Shown: piece after piece, positions 61,073 to 64,000 of the stretch | Layout: each line of letters begins with the position of its first letter | Position numbering within the stretch: position 1 is the first letter of the stretch | Assembly: GCA_029961685.1 (NCBI GenBank) | Contig: JARWKL010000012.1 | Span: forward strand, 19,515,227 to 19,579,226 | Direction of reading: 5' to 3' | Source of the DNA: Aristolochia californica | Taxonomy: Eukaryota > Streptophyta > Magnoliopsida > Piperales > Aristolochiaceae | Length of the DNA stretch: 64,000 nt | Made by a program: the position numbers and the translations under genes | The notes under the pieces: generated by a model | The model's database searches: none | Told to the model about the DNA's origin: nothing | Seen by the model: only the letters and a program-made list of their open reading frames with translations

Positions 61073-62989
61073 TCACGAGTTGTTTAAGGGGTAATTTGGA
61101 TTTGTGCCACCCATAAGACACAGATAAATCCAAGTAAATCTAGTACAATCATCAATAAGAGTTAAGAAAAAACGATGACCAGTATAAGAAACAGTTTGAT
61201 ATGGCCCCCAAATATCACAATGCACAAGATTAAAAGGAAATTTAGACAAATGATTATGGGATTCACAAGACAGCCCACGTTGTTTAGCAAGGGGACAAAT
61301 ATAACAAGAATCTAACTTATGTAATCTAGTTACATCACATTTCAACTGATCTTTCAAGGAATCAAGTTTCTTAAAAGAAATGTGTCCTAGCCAATTATGC
61401 CAAACATGAGCAGAAACATTGTTAACAAAAGCATTGGAAATAGAATTCAAACATTGAGCACTAAGAATATAGAGATCTTGGACTTTGTCACCCTTGCCAA
61501 TGATCCTCTTGGTGGACAAATCTTGGATAACAAAACAATCAAGAAAGAACCTTACTGTAAGGCCAGATTCAGTAACTAAAGCACTAACAGAGATCAAGTT
61601 GAATTTGAATTGAGGGACAAATAGTACGTCTTTAAGCACAATGTTAGAATGCAGTTTAACATCACCAACCAAATGGACCAAAATTTGAGAATGATTTGGC
61701 AAATTAACTATAGTGTGAGGAACATAATGGAAGGAAACAAAAACATGAGCTTGAGAACAAATATGTCGAGTAGCTCCCGAGTCAACAATCCAGAATTGAT
61801 GTGAAGAAATTAGAGGATTTAAAGACACATAAAAACAAATACCTGCAAGGCAGTTGGTTGTAGAAGATTCCATAGTAGTGGTGATGTTTGTTGAGCTACT
61901 CAAATGTGTAGAAAGCATTGACATTAGCTGCTGATATTGATTTGAGTTAAGATTCTGCACAAAACTCCCAACAGAATTAGAACCTTGACTAGCATTAGCA
62001 GTAGAAACTTGATAAGCAGCAACATTAGAATTGTTGTTGGTTTTGGATTTATATCTAGGCAGATAACCATGGAGCTTGTAGCAACGATCTATACTATGTC
62101 CAAGATTCTTGCAATGAGTATAATAAAACTTGTCCCTTTTCTGATTCTTGGAAGCACTGTAATTGGAATTAAATTTCTGAGAGTTTTGATGACCAAATTT
62201 AGTAACTTCTGTTTTAACCGCAAATGCCATTGTACCAGTGGGTGTGTTCGAATCAGAGGCATGAGTAGTTTTCCTTTGTTGTTCCTCTTGAACAATCAAA
62301 GAAAAAACACGATTAATAGGAGGTTTCAGATCCATGAGAAGCAACTGACCACGAACTTGGGAGAAAGAATCATGGTGTCCCATTAAGAAGGACATTACAT
62401 ACTCCATATGATGATAATCAGTAAGGTTTTTAACTCCATCACAAGATCACTTTCCACAAGAGCAATTAGGACGGTAATTACTCAGTTCTTCCCAAATAGT
62501 TTTCATCTTTCTGAAATAAATGCTAACAGAATTCTGGTATTGACGCAAGTTCATCAGTTCTTGTTTAAGCTGAAAAATGCGACGTCCGTTCCTCTGTTAA
62601 AAACGATCACGAAGGTCTAGCCAAATCTCTCGGGCAGAAGCAACAAAAATAATACTTGCAGAAATTTCTTTGAAAACCGAATTCAAGATCCAAGAGATAA
62701 CCATATTATTATTCCGAATCAAGGAGTCGAGCAAATTAGAATCAATACCTTGAGGTTCAGGAATGGAACCATCGACAAATCCCACTTTGTTCTTTACAGA
62801 TAAGGCAATCAACATCGTACGACTCCAATTGATGTAATTTTCACCGATAAGCAGCTGTGAGACAAGAACTTACCTTGGGCTATCCGAATGATGAATATAA
62901 TAGGGATTTGAAGGTTCTTCAATGGCGGAACGAGTCGAACTGGTACGCACACCAGAATCGGAAGCACTCGTCGATGAATAAGTCGCCAT
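61073..62989 (-). pseudogene. Ty1-copia gag-PR-INT, truncated
   Basis: On the minus strand gag starts at ATG 62989 (MATYSSTSASDSG), meets a stop after DSPR near 62871, continues in 62815-62597 (NKVGFVDGSI, then VISWILNSV) and, after frameshifts, in a 444-codon ORF 62407-61073. That ORF holds the gag C-terminus, a zinc knuckle with its first cysteine replaced by tyrosine, an intact DSGA protease motif, the pre-integrase block WHNWLGH and an integrase start with HCDIWGP and LIDDCTRF. It ends abruptly in the integrase; RT and RNase H are missing. It is the youngest-looking element of this region, though defective. Confidence 0.87.
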
Positions 62990-63120
62990 TGAGTGATGAA
63001 ATAACCACGAATCTAGATTTCCAGATGATGTAACCAGATAACAAAATAAAGATTTCCAAGCTAGGAAAAATTAATGGATGAACCTTGATAATCGACGATA
63101 CCCTATTAGATTCATACTAT
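62990..63120 (-). mobile_element. Leader and LTR remnant of the minus-strand copia
   Basis: On the minus strand TTATCTGGTTACATCATCTG precedes the gag ATG by about 30 nt, in the position of an LTR end plus leader. The remaining LTR is only about 100 bp and is cut where DODA promoter homology begins at about 63121. Confidence 0.5.
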
Positions 63121-63327
63121 AGATCTCAAGCAAACACGCCCATCCTTGCTGACAGCTCCTTGACTGGTGGCGCAAACAACTCTTGACCAACTGGCTCAAG
63201 AAACCACGCTAAAGAAAAGATGGTCAAAGAGGAGAAGTCGATTGGGCGTGTCTGTCGTCTTCGATCTCCATTGACATCTATATAAGCAAATCCTCTTTCT
63301 TGGTCTCCCTGCAAAGACTCAAGCACC
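63121..63327 (+). promoter_or_regulatory. Promoter of plus-strand DODA gene
   Basis: About 207 bp are homologous to the minus-strand DODA promoters; TATATAAG is at 63279-63286, 42-49 nt before the ATG. Homology starts abruptly at the copia remnant, so distal promoter sequence may have been displaced. Confidence 0.7.
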
Positions 63328-64000
63328 ATGGACACCTTCTTCATTGGTCACGGAGCCCCAACTGTGGCCATCGACGCTTCGCTGCCGGTCAGGCCTTTCT
63401 TGCAGCAATGGCGGGAGAATATCTTGGGGACGAAGCCCAGAGGTATTCTCATCATCTCCGCTCACTGGGAAACGGCTGAACCCACCGTCACCGTTGTTGA
63501 TCAAAACGATACCATCAACGTCTTTCAGATGTTTCCTGATCCCATGCCTCAGGTTTGGCTTTTGAACTCCGCTGCTCTCCTTTTTTTCTTTCAGTTATCT
63601 TTCCCATTCTGTTTGATATTTGAGAGCTGTTTTCGAGGAAGGGGTTTGACTGCCCGATATTGAACGCTGTATTCTACGTGTCTCTCGTTATTTTGGAATG
63701 ATTTGGATAGTTTCTGTGTCATTTTATTCCACTGCAAGTTGTCATTTACCACTGATAAAAATCAACATGACGAGTATCCGTCTGCACTGCAGCTCCGTTA
63801 TCCAGCGCCGGGATCCCCTGAACTGGCAAATCAAGTGAAGGAATTGCTGATCAAGGGAGGATTCGAGCAGGTGAAGGAAGAGAAGTGCCGGGGGCTCGAC
63901 CACGGCGCATGGGTCCCCTTAATTCTCATGTACCCAAATGCCGACGTTCCCGTCGTCGAGCTCTCTATCCAAACCGACAAGGACGGAACCCATCACTACA
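63328..64000 (+). CDS. LigB-type extradiol dioxygenase (DODA-like), 5' part
   Basis: Exon 1 is 63328-63552 (75 codons), the intron 63553-63792 has GT-AG ends, and exon 2 starts at 63793 and is open to the window end (about residue 144). H8, H46 and H112 are present. Exon 1 differs from the minus-strand genes by Q29R, A34G, R59Q and E71D, and exon 2 keeps P128, unlike the truncated plus-strand copies (H128). It is therefore a further paralogue. The 3' part, including H168 and H227, lies outside the window, so integrity cannot be fully judged. Confidence 0.88.

Noticed and set aside
61397..62386. Plus-strand ORFs at 61397-61579 and 61985-62386
   Set aside because: They are antisense to the minus-strand copia gag-protease-integrase frame.

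Overview
The window is nuclear DNA of a flowering plant, most likely a eudicot. It is AT-rich and has spliced genes with GT-AG introns, a secreted plant-type pectin methylesterase/invertase inhibitor (PMEI), plant LigB/4,5-DOPA-dioxygenase-like (DODA) genes, Ty1-copia relics and a hAT (BED-finger) transposon. The species cannot be told from the sequence.

The dominant structure is a tandem array. Positions 1-51812 are at least three nearly identical head-to-tail units. Unit 1 is cut by the window start (1-15734), unit 2 is 15735-32750 (about 17.0 kb) and unit 3 is 32751-51812 (about 19.1 kb). From a PMEI gene rightwards each unit holds: the PMEI gene (+), a Ty1-copia reverse transcriptase relic, an (AT)n tract, a foldback element, a copia gag/protease relic split by a solo LTR, an intact three-exon DODA gene (-), a dead hAT transposon (+), two exon-like pieces of a lambda glutathione S-transferase, and a partial LTR. 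At the unit borders (15731-15734 and 32747-32750) that LTR runs straight into exon 2 of a second, plus-strand DODA gene, which has therefore lost its first 84-85 codons; PMEI follows about 530 bp later. Unit 3 lacks this junction: its LTR continues into the rest of a retroelement, which fits the right edge of the array. Unit 3 also carries an internal duplication (two gag/solo-LTR/DODA-3'-end sub-blocks, about 38.0-40.05 kb and 40.8-44.1 kb) and lacks about 1 kb present in units 1 and 2.

From 51.8 to 63.1 kb the window is mostly retroelement debris: a non-autonomous LTR element (-), a heavily mutated Ty1-copia gag-pol (+), a hAT terminus in reverse orientation and a truncated Ty1-copia gag-PR-INT (-). 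At 63328 an unbroken plus-strand DODA gene begins and runs off the window end.

Genes that look functional are three identical minus-strand DODA genes, two complete PMEI genes and a third PMEI cut by the window start, plus the 5' half of the DODA gene at 63.3 kb. The DODA proteins carry the HNL-type motif of the general plant LigB family rather than the betalain-specific signature, so betalain synthesis is not implied. DODA and PMEI share no obvious pathway; they appear to be co-amplified neighbours. Near-identity between units means either a very recent amplification or an assembly duplication, and the sequence alone cannot fully separate the two.
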